Assembly: GCA_944384125.1 (NCBI GenBank)
Contig: CALWSF010000014.1
Coordinates: 1 to 64,000 of the forward strand
Direction: 5' to 3'
DNA length: 64,000 nucleotides
From: an uncultured Lachnospiraceae bacterium
Lineage (GTDB): Bacteria; Bacillota; Clostridia; Lachnospirales; Lachnospiraceae
Shown: one piece after another, positions 8,872 through 17,529 of the stretch
How positions within the stretch are numbered: position 1 is the stretch's first letter
Layout: each line of letters starts with the position of its first letter
Translations under genes and position numbers: made by a program
The notes under the pieces: model-generated
Seen by the model: only the letters and a program-made list of their open reading frames with translations
Databases searched by the model: none
What the model was told of the DNA's origin: nothing

Positions 8872-9732
8872 ATGCTGCGTAAGCTTGTGTCACTGAAAAA
8901 AATATCTGACGGACAGGAACTGTATCATTATACAAAATGCAGCGGAATTCAGGGCATTCTGGCCGGTCGGGCATTCCGGGCTACACGGAGTGATTTCCTG
9001 AATGATACGAATGAGATGAATTATATTCTTTCAGTTGTGAGGGATGTCATACAGGAAACGGAAAATCCTGAATGGCGCAGAGCATTGTTTGAGCAGGCGG
9101 TGGATACGGTTCGTGAGAATCGCCGCAGATATTACATAACAGCGTTTTCCACAGAGGCAGACAGCATCACTCTGTGGGCTGAGTTCGGAGAACAGACAGG
9201 ATATAATGCAGGGTTTGACAGCCGGGAGCTTCTTGCAAGAATTGAAAAAGCGCGGCCGGTGTCTTACCATGGGTATGTGGTATATTCAGCCGGGGAACAG
9301 AGAAGAATTTTAAGTGATCTTCTGTTTCGGGCTATTCCGGAAGCGTTGGGGAAAAATTTTGAAGAGATAATGGAACGGCGCATGAGAAATGAAGGGGATG
9401 TTCTGTTTATCAGACTTTGTACAAGCTTCAGAAAGGCGCTTTCTGTGTATGCTCTGTTTTTTAAACAGGAAGAATTTTCTGCGGAAAAAGAGTACAGACT
9501 TGCGTTCAGGGAACAGGAGGAAACGGAGGTTTTATTTCGCGAAAAAGATGGGTTCCTACTGCCGTACATATGGGTGGACGTGACGGGAGGAAAGAAAAAA
9601 TTTCCCATACGCAGTATTACGGTTGCACCCAAAAATCATGTGGATCTGGCCCGGGAGGGAATGAAACTTTATGTGGAAAAGATGGGGTATGACGTAGATG
9701 TCCAGCTGTCAAACATCAAGCTCCGATACTGA
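8872..9732 (+). CDS. DUF2971 domain protein
   Basis: A 286-residue soluble protein with the DUF2971 layout: LYHYTKCSGIQGIL near the N-terminus (about residues 22-35), FRATRSDFLNDTNEMNYI (about 41-58), a central YYITAFSTEADSITLWAEFG and a late EFSAEKEYRLAF. Family function is not established; members are often seen in variable, defence-like neighbourhoods. GGGAGG lies 7 bases before ATG 8872. A possible 16-residue ORF precedes it and a long inverted repeat follows its stop. It is a single-gene unit between two minus-strand operons. Confidence 0.85.
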   Translation: MLRKLVSLKKISDGQELYHYTKCSGIQGILAGRAFRATRSDFLNDTNEMNYILSVVRDVIQETENPEWRRALFEQAVDTVRENRRRYYITAFSTEADSITLWAEFGEQTGYNAGFDSRELLARIEKARPVSYHGYVVYSAGEQRRILSDLLFRAIPEALGKNFEEIMERRMRNEGDVLFIRLCTSFRKALSVYALFFKQEEFSAEKEYRLAFREQEETEVLFREKDGFLLPYIWVDVTGGKKKFPIRSITVAPKNHVDLAREGMKLYVEKMGYDVDVQLSNIKLRY

Positions 9733-9736
9733 AAAA

Positions 9737-9783
9737 GAGTATTTCTCACAGAAATTCCGAAAAAATTTCTGAGAGAAATACTC
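9737..9783. terminator. Long inverted repeat after the DUF2971 gene
   Basis: 20-base arms at 9737-9756 and 9764-9783 pair at 19 of 20 positions around a 7-base loop, starting 4 bases after the DUF2971 stop. There is no T run after it on the plus strand, so it may stop transcription inefficiently or protect the 3' end of the mRNA. Confidence 0.6.
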
Positions 9784-9787
9784 CCGG

Positions 9788-9823
9788 AAAAGACAGGGCT
9801 ACAGAGTTTTTGCCCTGTCTTTT
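9788..9823 (-). terminator. Terminator overlapping the mgsA stop codon
   Basis: A perfect 12-base stem, AAAAGACAGGGC with GCCCTGTCTTTT, flanks a 12-base loop. The mgsA stop codon (9799-9801) falls at the edge of the 9788-9799 arm. The T stretch is inside the stem, with none beyond. Confidence 0.65.
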
Positions 9824-10263
9824 ATAGACTGCTGAAAATTCACAACCTCATGTTCGTACTCTTCGTCCATCAGGCGGGATGTGATCATGAAATCGGCCGT
9901 TGCTTTATTGTTGGCAATGGGGATGTCGTATACCTGAGCGATTCTCAGAAGTGCCTTGACATCCGGATCGTGGGGCTGGGCTGTAAGCGGATCGGAAAAG
10001 AAGATAATAAAGTCAATCTGCCCCTCCACTACCTTGGCTCCGATCTGCTGATCGCCGCCGAGTGGGCCGCTGTTGTAACCCTTTACGGGAAGCCCGGTGT
10101 AATCGGTAATCATCCTTGCGGTTGTTCCTGTTCCGCAAAGAAAATGTTTCTTCAGAGTATCTTTATTTGTTTCACACCAGTCTATCAGCTCACGTTTTTT
10201 ATTATCGTGGGCAATCAGTGCAATGTTTTTCTGTTTTCCAATAGTCATTGATAAATAATCCAT
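9799..10263 (-). CDS. mgsA: Methylglyoxal synthase
   Basis: Converts dihydroxyacetone phosphate to methylglyoxal and phosphate, a bypass of lower glycolysis when phosphate is short. The 154-residue protein keeps the family residues: AHD (His19, Asp20), GTGTT (44-48), SGPLGGDQQ (65-73), Asp91 in FFSDP and His98 in QPHDPD. The start at 10263 is preferred over one 11 codons earlier because AAGGAG lies 8 bases upstream of it. A small palindrome, ATTGTC-AA-GACAAT (10308-10321), lies in its promoter region and may be an operator. Confidence 0.95.
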   Translation of the reverse strand: MDYLSMTIGKQKNIALIAHDNKKRELIDWCETNKDTLKKHFLCGTGTTARMITDYTGLPVKGYNSGPLGGDQQIGAKVVEGQIDFIIFFSDPLTAQPHDPDVKALLRIAQVYDIPIANNKATADFMITSRLMDEEYEHEVVNFQQSIKDRAKTL

Positions 10264-10442
10264 TGTTATCACTCTCCTTTGCCCTGATTTTTGCATAAGG
10301 AAAACAAATTGTCAAGACAATCCGGGAGTTTCACAAAGATTTTACAAAATTATGAGGTGTATTTTATCCCGTAGGGCCGTATTCCGGAATATAAGAACTA
10401 TTCGGGAACTGATCCGGACACGCTGAAAATACTTAAAAATAC

Positions 10443-10471
10443 TTGCTAAAAGAAAAACTTCATGGTATAAT
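10443..10471 (+). promoter_or_regulatory. Sigma-A promoter of rpmE
   Basis: TTGCTA (10443-10448) and TATAAT (10466-10471), 17-base spacer. Transcription would start about 185 bases before rpmE, leaving a long 5' leader. Confidence 0.8.
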
Positions 10472-10477
10472 ATCAAG

Positions 10478-10656
10478 GCTGTATTATTAGGAAATAGTTT
10501 TGACATCTGCGTGAGTCGTCCTTACGGGAACGGGATGCTTAAATGATGGAAGAGCATGCCAGGATGTGCGGAGCTTTTAATATAGCTGTCGTGCGATGAC
10601 ACGGCAGAAAAAAGAAACAAAAAAGCGGTCGGAAATCGCGAGAAAAAAACAGAGAG
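10478..10656 (+). ncRNA. Long structured 5' leader of rpmE, possible ribosomal-protein leader
   Basis: About 180 untranslated bases separate the promoter from rpmE. Several short complementary pairs are visible, such as GTCGTCC/ACGGG around 10517-10535 and GCTGTCGTG/CACGGCA around 10585-10606. L31 genes in Firmicutes can carry autoregulatory leaders; whether this belongs to such a family is not decided here. Confidence 0.4.
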
Positions 10657-10665
10657 GTGAAAATC

Positions 10666-10875
10666 ATGAAAGAAGGAATCCATCCCGCCTATTATCAGGC
10701 AAAGGTTGTTTGCAACTGTGGCAATGAGTTTGTAACCGGTTCTACAAAGAAGGATATTCACGTAGAGGTGTGCTCCAAGTGCCATTCATTCTACACCGGT
10801 CAGCAGAAGGCTGCTGCGGCCCGCGGACGTATCGATAAGTTCAATCGTAAGTACGGTATCAACGCAGACAAATAA
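10666..10875 (+). CDS. rpmE: 50S ribosomal protein L31 (zinc-binding type)
   Basis: Large-subunit ribosomal protein of 69 residues. It keeps the zinc ligands Cys16, Cys18, Cys36 and Cys39 (CNCG and CSKC), so it is the C+ form, which can serve as a zinc store exchanged for a C- paralogue when zinc is low. That is notable since a Zur/Znu operon lies 45 kb away. The start at 10666 is chosen by GAGAGGTG upstream; a GTG at 10657 is part of that site. A terminator follows 14 bases on. Confidence 0.97.
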   Translation: MKEGIHPAYYQAKVVCNCGNEFVTGSTKKDIHVEVCSKCHSFYTGQQKAAAARGRIDKFNRKYGINADK

Positions 10876-10888
10876 GCTGGAACAATGT

Positions 10889-10929
10889 AAGGGTTGGGTT
10901 TTAGTGGCGACATTAAACTCAACCTTTTT
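10889..10929 (+). terminator. rpmE terminator
   Basis: AAGGGTTGGGTTT pairs with AAACTCAACCTTT (two G-T pairs) across a 13-base loop and runs into TTTTTG. Confidence 0.85.
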
Positions 10930-11028
10930 GTTATTACGGGAAATATTACGGAAATTTTTCGCCGCCTGAACAAGCAGATCGGATATTAGGCGGCTTTGTC
11001 TGGTTAAGCAAAAGTGAGAAAGGAAAGC

Positions 11029-11973
11029 ATGAAATATTCGGGAATCGGAGGTCAGGCTGTCATCGAGGGTATTATGATGATGAATAAGGATGATTACGCG
11101 GTAGCGGTCCGGAAACCTGACGGAGAGATTGAGATAAAAAAAGATAAATACGAGAGTATCACAAAGAAGGCTAAAATTCTCCGCCTGCCTTTTGTGAGAG
11201 GTGTGTTCCGCTTTGCGGATTCTATGATTGTGGGGATGAAGACACTGACCTATTCTGCCAGCTTTTTTGAGGATGATGAAGACTCGGAGCCGGGAAGGTT
11301 TGAAAAATTCCTGGACAGAGTATTCGGGGAAAAACTGGAGAGCGTTATTATGACGGCTGTCATGATTCTGTCATTTGTTCTGGCCATTGCCATATTTATG
11401 ATACTTCCACTGGTTATCGCAAATCTTTTCCGGCGTTTTATTACATCGGAGAATGTGATGGCAGTACTCGAAGGGCTTATAAGAATTGGTATTTTTATTG
11501 CATATATCAAACTGGTGTCCCGTATGGAGGATATCCGGCGGACTTTCATGTATCATGGTGCTGAGCACAAGTGCATCAACTGCGTGGAGCACGGACTGCC
11601 TCTGACAGTGGATAATGTGCGGATAAGCTCCAAGGAGCATAAGCGCTGCGGCACGAGTTTTATCCTGATTGTAATGGTCATCAGTATTTTTTTCTTTATG
11701 ATTATCAGAATAGACGGAATTGCCCTCAGGATGGCAAGCCGTATTATTCTCATTCCCGTTATAGCCGGTGTGTCTTATGAGATTCTTCAGCTGGCGGGAC
11801 GTAGCAATTCAAAATTTATGGATCTGGTAAGCAGGCCCGGTATGTGGATGCAGGGGCTTACGACCAAGGAGCCTGATGATTCAATGATAGAGGTGGCAAT
11901 TGCCGCCACAGAAGCAGTGTTTGACTGGAAGACATATCTCAGGGAAAATTTTCCTGAAGGAAAGGAAGCCTGA
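11029..11973 (+). CDS. DUF1385 membrane protein (YqhQ family)
   Basis: A 314-residue membrane protein of the YqhQ/DUF1385 family, commonly encoded between rpmE and prmC-prfA in Clostridia, as here. Visible marks are GGQAVIEGIMM at the N-terminus, membrane segments near residues 106-135, 143-165, 208-228 and 235-256, and the family motif YHGAEHKCINCVE (about 178-190). The biochemical role is unknown. AAAGGA just before ATG 11029 decides the start; a GTG 15 bases earlier is in frame. Confidence 0.88.
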   Translation: MKYSGIGGQAVIEGIMMMNKDDYAVAVRKPDGEIEIKKDKYESITKKAKILRLPFVRGVFRFADSMIVGMKTLTYSASFFEDDEDSEPGRFEKFLDRVFGEKLESVIMTAVMILSFVLAIAIFMILPLVIANLFRRFITSENVMAVLEGLIRIGIFIAYIKLVSRMEDIRRTFMYHGAEHKCINCVEHGLPLTVDNVRISSKEHKRCGTSFILIVMVISIFFFMIIRIDGIALRMASRIILIPVIAGVSYEILQLAGRSNSKFMDLVSRPGMWMQGLTTKEPDDSMIEVAIAATEAVFDWKTYLRENFPEGKEA

Positions 11974-12008
11974 GATAGCTTCTGAAAGACGACTGAGAGG
12001 GATGGAAA

Positions 12009-13001
12009 ATGAGAGAACAGGGGCAGGAACGTCCCACCTGGCAGCAACTTCTGGAGGAGGGCACGCGGATGCTTAGTGCAGCCGGTGTCCCCGATGCGGG
12101 AACAGATGCCTGGTATCTTTTATCAGAGGTTTTTAAGATAGATCGCGTACATTATTATATGGAGCAGAACCGTCCTGTTCATCAGGAAAGATTTGAGGAA
12201 GGGTATGAGCGCTATAGAGAGCTTCTGAAGCTGCGCGCGTCCAGAATTCCTTTGCAGCAGATATTGGGGAATCAGGACTTTATGGGGATGACATTCTGCG
12301 TTGATGAAAATGTTCTGATTCCGCGGCAGGATACGGAGACGCTGGTGGAGGCGGTGCTTGAGGCGTATCCTGAACGTGACCTTTCGATTCTTGATATGTG
12401 CACGGGGACAGGATGTATTGCCATCAGCCTGGCAGTACTGGGAAAATACCGTTCAGTGACAGCGGCAGATATCTCCCGGGAAGCGCTTCGTGTTGCCAGA
12501 AAAAATGCAAGGCGGCTTTTTCTTGTTCAGAGAGGGACAGTGCGATCGGCATCCTTTCAGGTGTCAGAGGAACCCTGGCGGCTTGAACTGAAAAACTGGA
12601 CAATATCAGACGGACATCCGGGAGAGATAGATGAGAGGTGTCTGACGCTTCTTGCGGGCAATCTTTTTGAAAATATAGCATCAGAAGAAATGTTTGATGT
12701 GATTGTATCTAACCCGCCGTATATCCCGTCGGCTGTCATTGACGGCCTGGAGCCGGAAGTGCGTGATCATGAACCGCGCCTTGCGCTGGATGGACGGGAG
12801 GATGGCCTTTATTTTTACCGTGTTCTGGCACTGGAGTGCAGCAGGCATCTGCGGACGGGAGGTCAGGTTTTTTTTGAGATTGGCTGTGATCAGGCGGAGG
12901 AGGTCAGACGGATTCTGACAATTGCAGGGTACAGAGAGATAGAGATTATAAAGGACGAACCGGGGCTTGATCGGGTGGTCAGAGCCCGGTGGAATCGGTA
13001 G
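12009..13001 (+). CDS. prmC: Release factor glutamine N5-methyltransferase, with internal insertion
   Basis: Methylates the GGQ glutamine of peptide release factors, using S-adenosylmethionine. The SAM-binding motif DMCTGTGCIA lies at 129-138 and the substrate-glutamine motif NPPYIP at 235-240. At 330 residues it is roughly 45 longer than typical PrmC. The extra stretch (about 170-212) falls between the strand after the SAM loop and the GNLFE segment, a position where other members have a short loop. It lies directly before its substrate gene prfA, 12 bases apart. Confidence 0.94.
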   Translation: MREQGQERPTWQQLLEEGTRMLSAAGVPDAGTDAWYLLSEVFKIDRVHYYMEQNRPVHQERFEEGYERYRELLKLRASRIPLQQILGNQDFMGMTFCVDENVLIPRQDTETLVEAVLEAYPERDLSILDMCTGTGCIAISLAVLGKYRSVTAADISREALRVARKNARRLFLVQRGTVRSASFQVSEEPWRLELKNWTISDGHPGEIDERCLTLLAGNLFENIASEEMFDVIVSNPPYIPSAVIDGLEPEVRDHEPRLALDGREDGLYFYRVLALECSRHLRTGGQVFFEIGCDQAEEVRRILTIAGYREIEIIKDEPGLDRVVRARWNR

Positions 13002-13013
13002 AGGAGGAATTCC

Positions 13014-14087
13014 ATGTTTGACAGATTGGATGATTTGCTGATCCGCTATGAGGAGCTTATGGAGGAGCTGAACAGCCCGGATGTGGCGGGAGATCAGACA
13101 CGCTTCCGCAAGCTGATGAAGGAGCAGGCGGATCTGGCTCCGATTGTGGAGGCATACAGGGAGTATAAAAAAGCTAAGCAGGATGTGGAGGACAGTCTGG
13201 CTCTTCTGGAGGAGGAATCGGATGAGGAGCTGCGTGAGATGGCCAAGGAGGAGTTAAGTGCTGCCAAAAAGCGCATTGAAGAACTGGAGCAGGAGCTGAA
13301 AGTTCTTCTACTTCCCAAGGACCCCAATGATGACAAAAATGTTATTGTGGAGATCCGTGCCGGAGCCGGCGGGGATGAAGCGGCGCTGTTTGCATCAGAG
13401 CTGTATCGCATGTATGTCCGTTTTGCTGAGCGCAACCGCTGGAAAACGGAGCTGGTAAGCGTCAGTGAGAACGGAATCGGCGGTTTTAAAGAAGTTGTAT
13501 TTATGATAAATGGTCAGGGCGCCTACTCAAAAATGAAATATGAGAGCGGTGTACACCGGGTGCAGCGCGTGCCGGAGACAGAATCGGGCGGCCGTATTCA
13601 CACATCCACGGCAACAGTGGCAGTTATGCCGGAAGCGGAGGATGTGGATGTCGTGATAGATGACAAGGATATCCGGATTGATGTAATGCGTGCTTCCGGA
13701 AACGGCGGCCAGTGTGTCAATACGACAGACTCGGCTGTGCGTCTGACCCATATTCCCACAGGAATTGTGATTTACAGTCAGACGGAAAAATCACAGCTTC
13801 AGAATAAGGAAAAGGCATTCCGCCTGCTTCGTTCCAAGCTGTATGACATGGAGCTGGAGAAGAGACAGAATGAGGAGGCGGAAGCGCGTCGCAGTCAGAT
13901 CGGCACGGGGGATCGTTCTGAGAAAATCCGTACCTATAATTTCCCCCAGGGGCGTGTGACAGAGCACAGAATTAAACTGACACTCTATAAGATTGATTCG
14001 ATTATGGACGGAGAGCTGTATGAAATCATAGACAGTCTGATCGCGGCAGATCAGGCAGCCCGCCTTGCAAAAATGAACGAAGCCTGA
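13014..14087 (+). CDS. prfA: Peptide chain release factor 1
   Basis: Terminates translation at UAA and UAG. The 357-residue protein has the PxT codon-reading tripeptide as PET (187-189, in RVPETE) and the catalytic GGQ at 231-233, the target of PrmC. Length and domain order are standard. GAGGAGG lies before the ATG, 12 bases after prmC. Confidence 0.98.
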   Translation: MFDRLDDLLIRYEELMEELNSPDVAGDQTRFRKLMKEQADLAPIVEAYREYKKAKQDVEDSLALLEEESDEELREMAKEELSAAKKRIEELEQELKVLLLPKDPNDDKNVIVEIRAGAGGDEAALFASELYRMYVRFAERNRWKTELVSVSENGIGGFKEVVFMINGQGAYSKMKYESGVHRVQRVPETESGGRIHTSTATVAVMPEAEDVDVVIDDKDIRIDVMRASGNGGQCVNTTDSAVRLTHIPTGIVIYSQTEKSQLQNKEKAFRLLRSKLYDMELEKRQNEEAEARRSQIGTGDRSEKIRTYNFPQGRVTEHRIKLTLYKIDSIMDGELYEIIDSLIAADQAARLAKMNEA

Positions 14088-14123
14088 CGGCGGGGATATT
14101 TATTTTGGAGAGGGGATGTGAAA

Positions 14124-14612
14124 ATGGGGAGAAGGGACAAGGCCAATTACTATCTGGATCTGGCGGAGATGGTAGCCCAGCGCAGCACCTGCCTTCGGAA
14201 ACATTACGGCGCTGTAATTGTGAATAATGACGAGGTCATTTCCACAGGCTATGTGGGAGCGCCGCGGGGGCGAAAAAACTGTACGGATATCGGAAGATGT
14301 ATCCGTGAGGAACTGCATGTGCCCAGAGGCGAAAGGTATGAGCTGTGCCGCAGTGTGCATGCGGAGATGAATGCAATCATAAGTGCGGCACGGGAGCGCA
14401 TGATAGGAGGTTCGCTTTATCTGGCAGGGGTGGATGCCAGAACGGGAGAATACATTGAAAATTCCAACAGCTGTTCCATGTGCAAGCGTGCGATTATCAA
14501 TGCGGGACTCAGCCGTGTCTACATCCGTGACACGAAAAATGAGTACCGGATTGTGGAGGTAGAGGACTGGATCCGGGATGACGAATCTCTGGAGGGAAAA
14601 TTCGGGTATTAG
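14124..14612 (+). CDS. dCMP/cytidine deaminase family protein (ComEB-like)
   Basis: Probable deoxycytidylate deaminase, turning dCMP into dUMP for dTMP synthesis. The zinc site is complete: His79 and Glu81 in VHAEMN, with Cys117 and Cys120 in CSMCKR. The 162-residue protein has the usual ComEB/dCMP deaminase length. ATG 14124 is preferred (GGAGAGGGG 8 bases upstream); a GTG at 14118 is two codons earlier. It ends the prmC-prfA run; rfbA then has its own promoter. Confidence 0.88.
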   Translation: MGRRDKANYYLDLAEMVAQRSTCLRKHYGAVIVNNDEVISTGYVGAPRGRKNCTDIGRCIREELHVPRGERYELCRSVHAEMNAIISAARERMIGGSLYLAGVDARTGEYIENSNSCSMCKRAIINAGLSRVYIRDTKNEYRIVEVEDWIRDDESLEGKFGY

Positions 14613-14637
14613 TGCACCTGGCAGGTGTGAATAATAT

Positions 14638-14666
14638 TTGCAAGGATATTTTGTTTGTGCTATAGT
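14638..14666 (+). promoter_or_regulatory. Sigma-A promoter of rfbA-rfbB-rfbD
   Basis: TTGCAA (14638-14643) and TATAGT (14661-14666) with a 17-base spacer, 37 bases before rfbA. Confidence 0.8.
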
Positions 14667-14703
14667 ACGTGTAGTACAGTAAGAAAAATACGAGGAGAAG
14701 AAA

Positions 14704-15597
14704 ATGAAAGGTATTGTTTTGGCCGGCGGTTCAGGCACACGTCTGTATCCGCTGACGAGGGTTACATCCAAGCAGCTGCTTCCTATTTATGACAAGCCGA
14801 TGATATATTATCCGCTTTCTGTTCTGATGGATGCAGGAATCAGGGACATTCTTATTATATCAACGCCCGAGGATACGCCGCGGTTCGAGGCGCTTTTTGG
14901 GGATGGAGGACAGTTTGGAATTCATCTGAGCTATGCCGTTCAGCCGAGTCCTGACGGGCTGGCACAGGCATTTATTATCGGTGCGGATTTTATAGGCGAT
15001 GATGCCGTGGCCATGATTCTGGGAGACAATATTTTCCAGGGACAGGGACTGCGCAAAAGACTTCGCGCTGCTTCCTCAAAGAAAACGGGAGCTACGGTAT
15101 TCGGGTATTATGTGGATGATCCGGAGCGGTTTGGCATCGTTGAATTTGATGCGCAGGGGAAAGCGGTTTCCATCGAGGAAAAGCCGGAAAATCCAAAATC
15201 CAATTACTGTGTGACGGGGCTTTATTTTTATGACAACAGGGTGGTGGAATATGCCAGAAAGCTGAAGCCGTCAGCCAGAGGCGAGCTGGAGATAACAGAT
15301 CTCAACAGAATCTATCTGGAAAACGGTGAACTGGACGTCATCCTGCTGGGGCAGGGCTTTACGTGGCTTGATACAGGAACTCATGAGTCTCTGGTTGAGG
15401 CAACTAATTTTGTCAAAACAGTGGAGACGCATCAGCACAGAAAGATTGCCTGCCTGGAAGAAATTGCATATCAGAATGGCTGGATCAGCCGTGAGGACGT
15501 GATGGCAGCCTATGAAGTATATAAGAAAAATCAGTATGGGAAATATCTCAAGGATGTCCTGGACGGAAAGTATGTGGATCGGCTTCATCAGGATTAG
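14704..15597 (+). CDS. rfbA: Glucose-1-phosphate thymidylyltransferase
   Basis: First step of dTDP-L-rhamnose synthesis: glucose 1-phosphate plus dTTP gives dTDP-glucose. The nucleotide-binding loop [11 protein letters not shown] is at residues 8-18, and ILGDNIFQG and [17 protein letters not shown] are typical of RmlA. At 297 residues it is the standard length. GAGGAG precedes the ATG. First gene of a three-gene rhamnose operon that supplies the surface glycan locus at 1-6 kb. Confidence 0.97.
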   Translation: MKGIVLAGGSGTRLYPLTRVTSKQLLPIYDKPMIYYPLSVLMDAGIRDILIISTPEDTPRFEALFGDGGQFGIHLSYAVQPSPDGLAQAFIIGADFIGDDAVAMILGDNIFQGQGLRKRLRAASSKKTGATVFGYYVDDPERFGIVEFDAQGKAVSIEEKPENPKSNYCVTGLYFYDNRVVEYARKLKPSARGELEITDLNRIYLENGELDVILLGQGFTWLDTGTHESLVEATNFVKTVETHQHRKIACLEEIAYQNGWISREDVMAAYEVYKKNQYGKYLKDVLDGKYVDRLHQD

Positions 15598-15623
15598 CGA
15601 TTTGAGAAAAAGGAGACGGGAAA

Positions 15624-16646
15624 ATGAAGATACTTGTTACAGGCGGAGCCGGTTTTATCGGCGGAAACTTTGTACATCACATGGTCAATAAATATCCGGA
15701 GGATCAGATTATCAATCTGGATCTTCTTACCTATGCGGGGAATCTTGAGACATTAAAGCCCGTAGAGGACAAGCCCAATTATAAATTTGTCAGAGGCGAT
15801 ATTGCGGATCGCCAGTTTATTTTCAGGTTATTTGAGGAGGAGAAGCCTGATATTGTAGTGAATTTTGCTGCAGAGAGCCATGTGGATCGCTCCATTACTG
15901 ATCCGGAGGTGTTTGTCCGTACCAATGTAATCGGCACCACGACTCTTCTGGATGCCTGCCGCGAGTATGGCATCAAACGCTATCACCAGGTGTCCACGGA
16001 TGAGGTTTACGGAGATCTTCCGCTGGACCGCCCGGATCTGTTTTTCACGGAGGAGACGCCGCTTCACACTTCAAGTCCCTACTCATCCTCCAAAGCCAGC
16101 GCGGATCTGTTTGTGCTGGCATATCATCGCACCTACGGTCTGCCCGTTACGGTGTCCAGATGTTCCAATAACTACGGCCCTTATCACTTCCCGGAGAAGC
16201 TGATTCCTCTTATGATAAGCCGTGCTCTGGCTGATGAGGAGCTTCCGGTTTACGGGGACGGCGCAAATGTAAGAGACTGGCTTCATGTTTCTGATCACTG
16301 CGAGGCCATAGACCTCATTATCCATAAAGGCCGTGTGGGCGAGGTGTACAATATCGGCGGACATAATGAGAGAACAAATCTGCAGGTGGTTAAAACGATC
16401 CTGGCAGCTCTTGATAAGCCGGAGAGTCTCATCCGCTATGTCAAGGATCGCCCCGGACATGATCGCCGGTACGCAATCGATCCCACCAAGATAGAGACAG
16501 AACTGGGCTGGAAACCCAAATACAATTTTGACACGGGTATCCGTCAGACAATTGACTGGTATCTGAACAATCAGGACTGGTGGAAACACATCATAAGCGG
16601 CGAGTACAGTCAGTACTTTGAGAAAATGTATGGAGATCGATTATAA
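15624..16646 (+). CDS. rfbB: dTDP-glucose 4,6-dehydratase
   Basis: Second step of dTDP-rhamnose synthesis, an NAD-dependent short-chain dehydrogenase-type dehydratase. GGAGFIGG (7-14) binds NAD, TDE at 125-127 holds the active-site acids, and Tyr153/Lys157 form YSSSK. The 340-residue length is normal. AAAGGAG lies 10 bases before the ATG. Its TAA overlaps the rfbD ATG by one base. Confidence 0.97.
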   Translation: MKILVTGGAGFIGGNFVHHMVNKYPEDQIINLDLLTYAGNLETLKPVEDKPNYKFVRGDIADRQFIFRLFEEEKPDIVVNFAAESHVDRSITDPEVFVRTNVIGTTTLLDACREYGIKRYHQVSTDEVYGDLPLDRPDLFFTEETPLHTSSPYSSSKASADLFVLAYHRTYGLPVTVSRCSNNYGPYHFPEKLIPLMISRALADEELPVYGDGANVRDWLHVSDHCEAIDLIIHKGRVGEVYNIGGHNERTNLQVVKTILAALDKPESLIRYVKDRPGHDRRYAIDPTKIETELGWKPKYNFDTGIRQTIDWYLNNQDWWKHIISGEYSQYFEKMYGDRL

Positions 16647-17503
16647 TGAAGGTTTTAGTTACAGGAGTAAAGGGACAGCTGGGCTTTGATGTGATGCAGG
16701 AGCTTGCAAAGCGCGGCCTGGAGGGTATCGGCGTCGATGTGGATGAGATGGATATAACGGATGCGGAGGCGTGCCGCAGAGTAATTACTGCATCACAGCC
16801 GGATGCCGTTATACACTGTGCTGCATATACTGCAGTAGATGCAGCGGAAACGAATATGGATCTCTGCCGGAAAGTAAATGCAGGGGGAACACGCAATATT
16901 GCAGAGGTATGCCGTGATCTGGATATCCGGATGATGTATATCAGTACGGATTATGTTTTTAACGGTCAGGGAACACGCTACTGGGAGCCCGATGATGAGA
17001 GAGAGCCTCTTAATGCATACGGACAGTCAAAATATGAGGGCGAGCTGGCGATAGAAGAACTTCTTGAAAAATATTTTATTGTGCGTATTGCATGGGTATT
17101 CGGGGTAAACGGAAAGAATTTTATCCGGACCATGCTTCGTCTCGGCAAAGAGCGGGGGGCTGTCAGTGTGGTGGATGATCAGATCGGATCGCCGACGTAT
17201 ACGTATGATCTGGCCAGACTCCTGGTTGATATGATTCAGACGGAGAAATACGGCCGTTACCATGCAACCAATGAGGGGCTATGCAGCTGGTATGATTTTG
17301 CGGTGGAGATTTTCCGACAGGCCGGCATGGATGAGGTTCGTGTAACTCCGGTCAGCACAAAAGAGTATACGGCCATGTATCCCGGTCAGGCAAAACGTCC
17401 TATGAACAGTCGAATCAGCAAGGAAAAACTTACCCTGAACGGATTTGAACGCCTTCCGGCCTGGCAGGATGCGCTGCACCGGTATCTGGAAGAAATTTTA
17501 TAA
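16646..17503 (+). CDS. rfbD: dTDP-4-dehydrorhamnose reductase
   Basis: Final NAD(P)H-dependent step, giving dTDP-L-rhamnose. The 285-residue protein has GVKGQLG (7-13) as cofactor loop, STDYVFNG (100-107), and the catalytic pair Tyr125/Lys129 in AYGQSK. It is translationally coupled to rfbB through a one-base TAATG overlap. glmM follows after 26 bases, probably in the same transcript. Confidence 0.96.
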   Translation: MKVLVTGVKGQLGFDVMQELAKRGLEGIGVDVDEMDITDAEACRRVITASQPDAVIHCAAYTAVDAAETNMDLCRKVNAGGTRNIAEVCRDLDIRMMYISTDYVFNGQGTRYWEPDDEREPLNAYGQSKYEGELAIEELLEKYFIVRIAWVFGVNGKNFIRTMLRLGKERGAVSVVDDQIGSPTYTYDLARLLVDMIQTEKYGRYHATNEGLCSWYDFAVEIFRQAGMDEVRVTPVSTKEYTAMYPGQAKRPMNSRISKEKLTLNGFERLPAWQDALHRYLEEIL

Positions 17504-17529
17504 AGCGGAGTGACAGGAGGCATCTTGTA

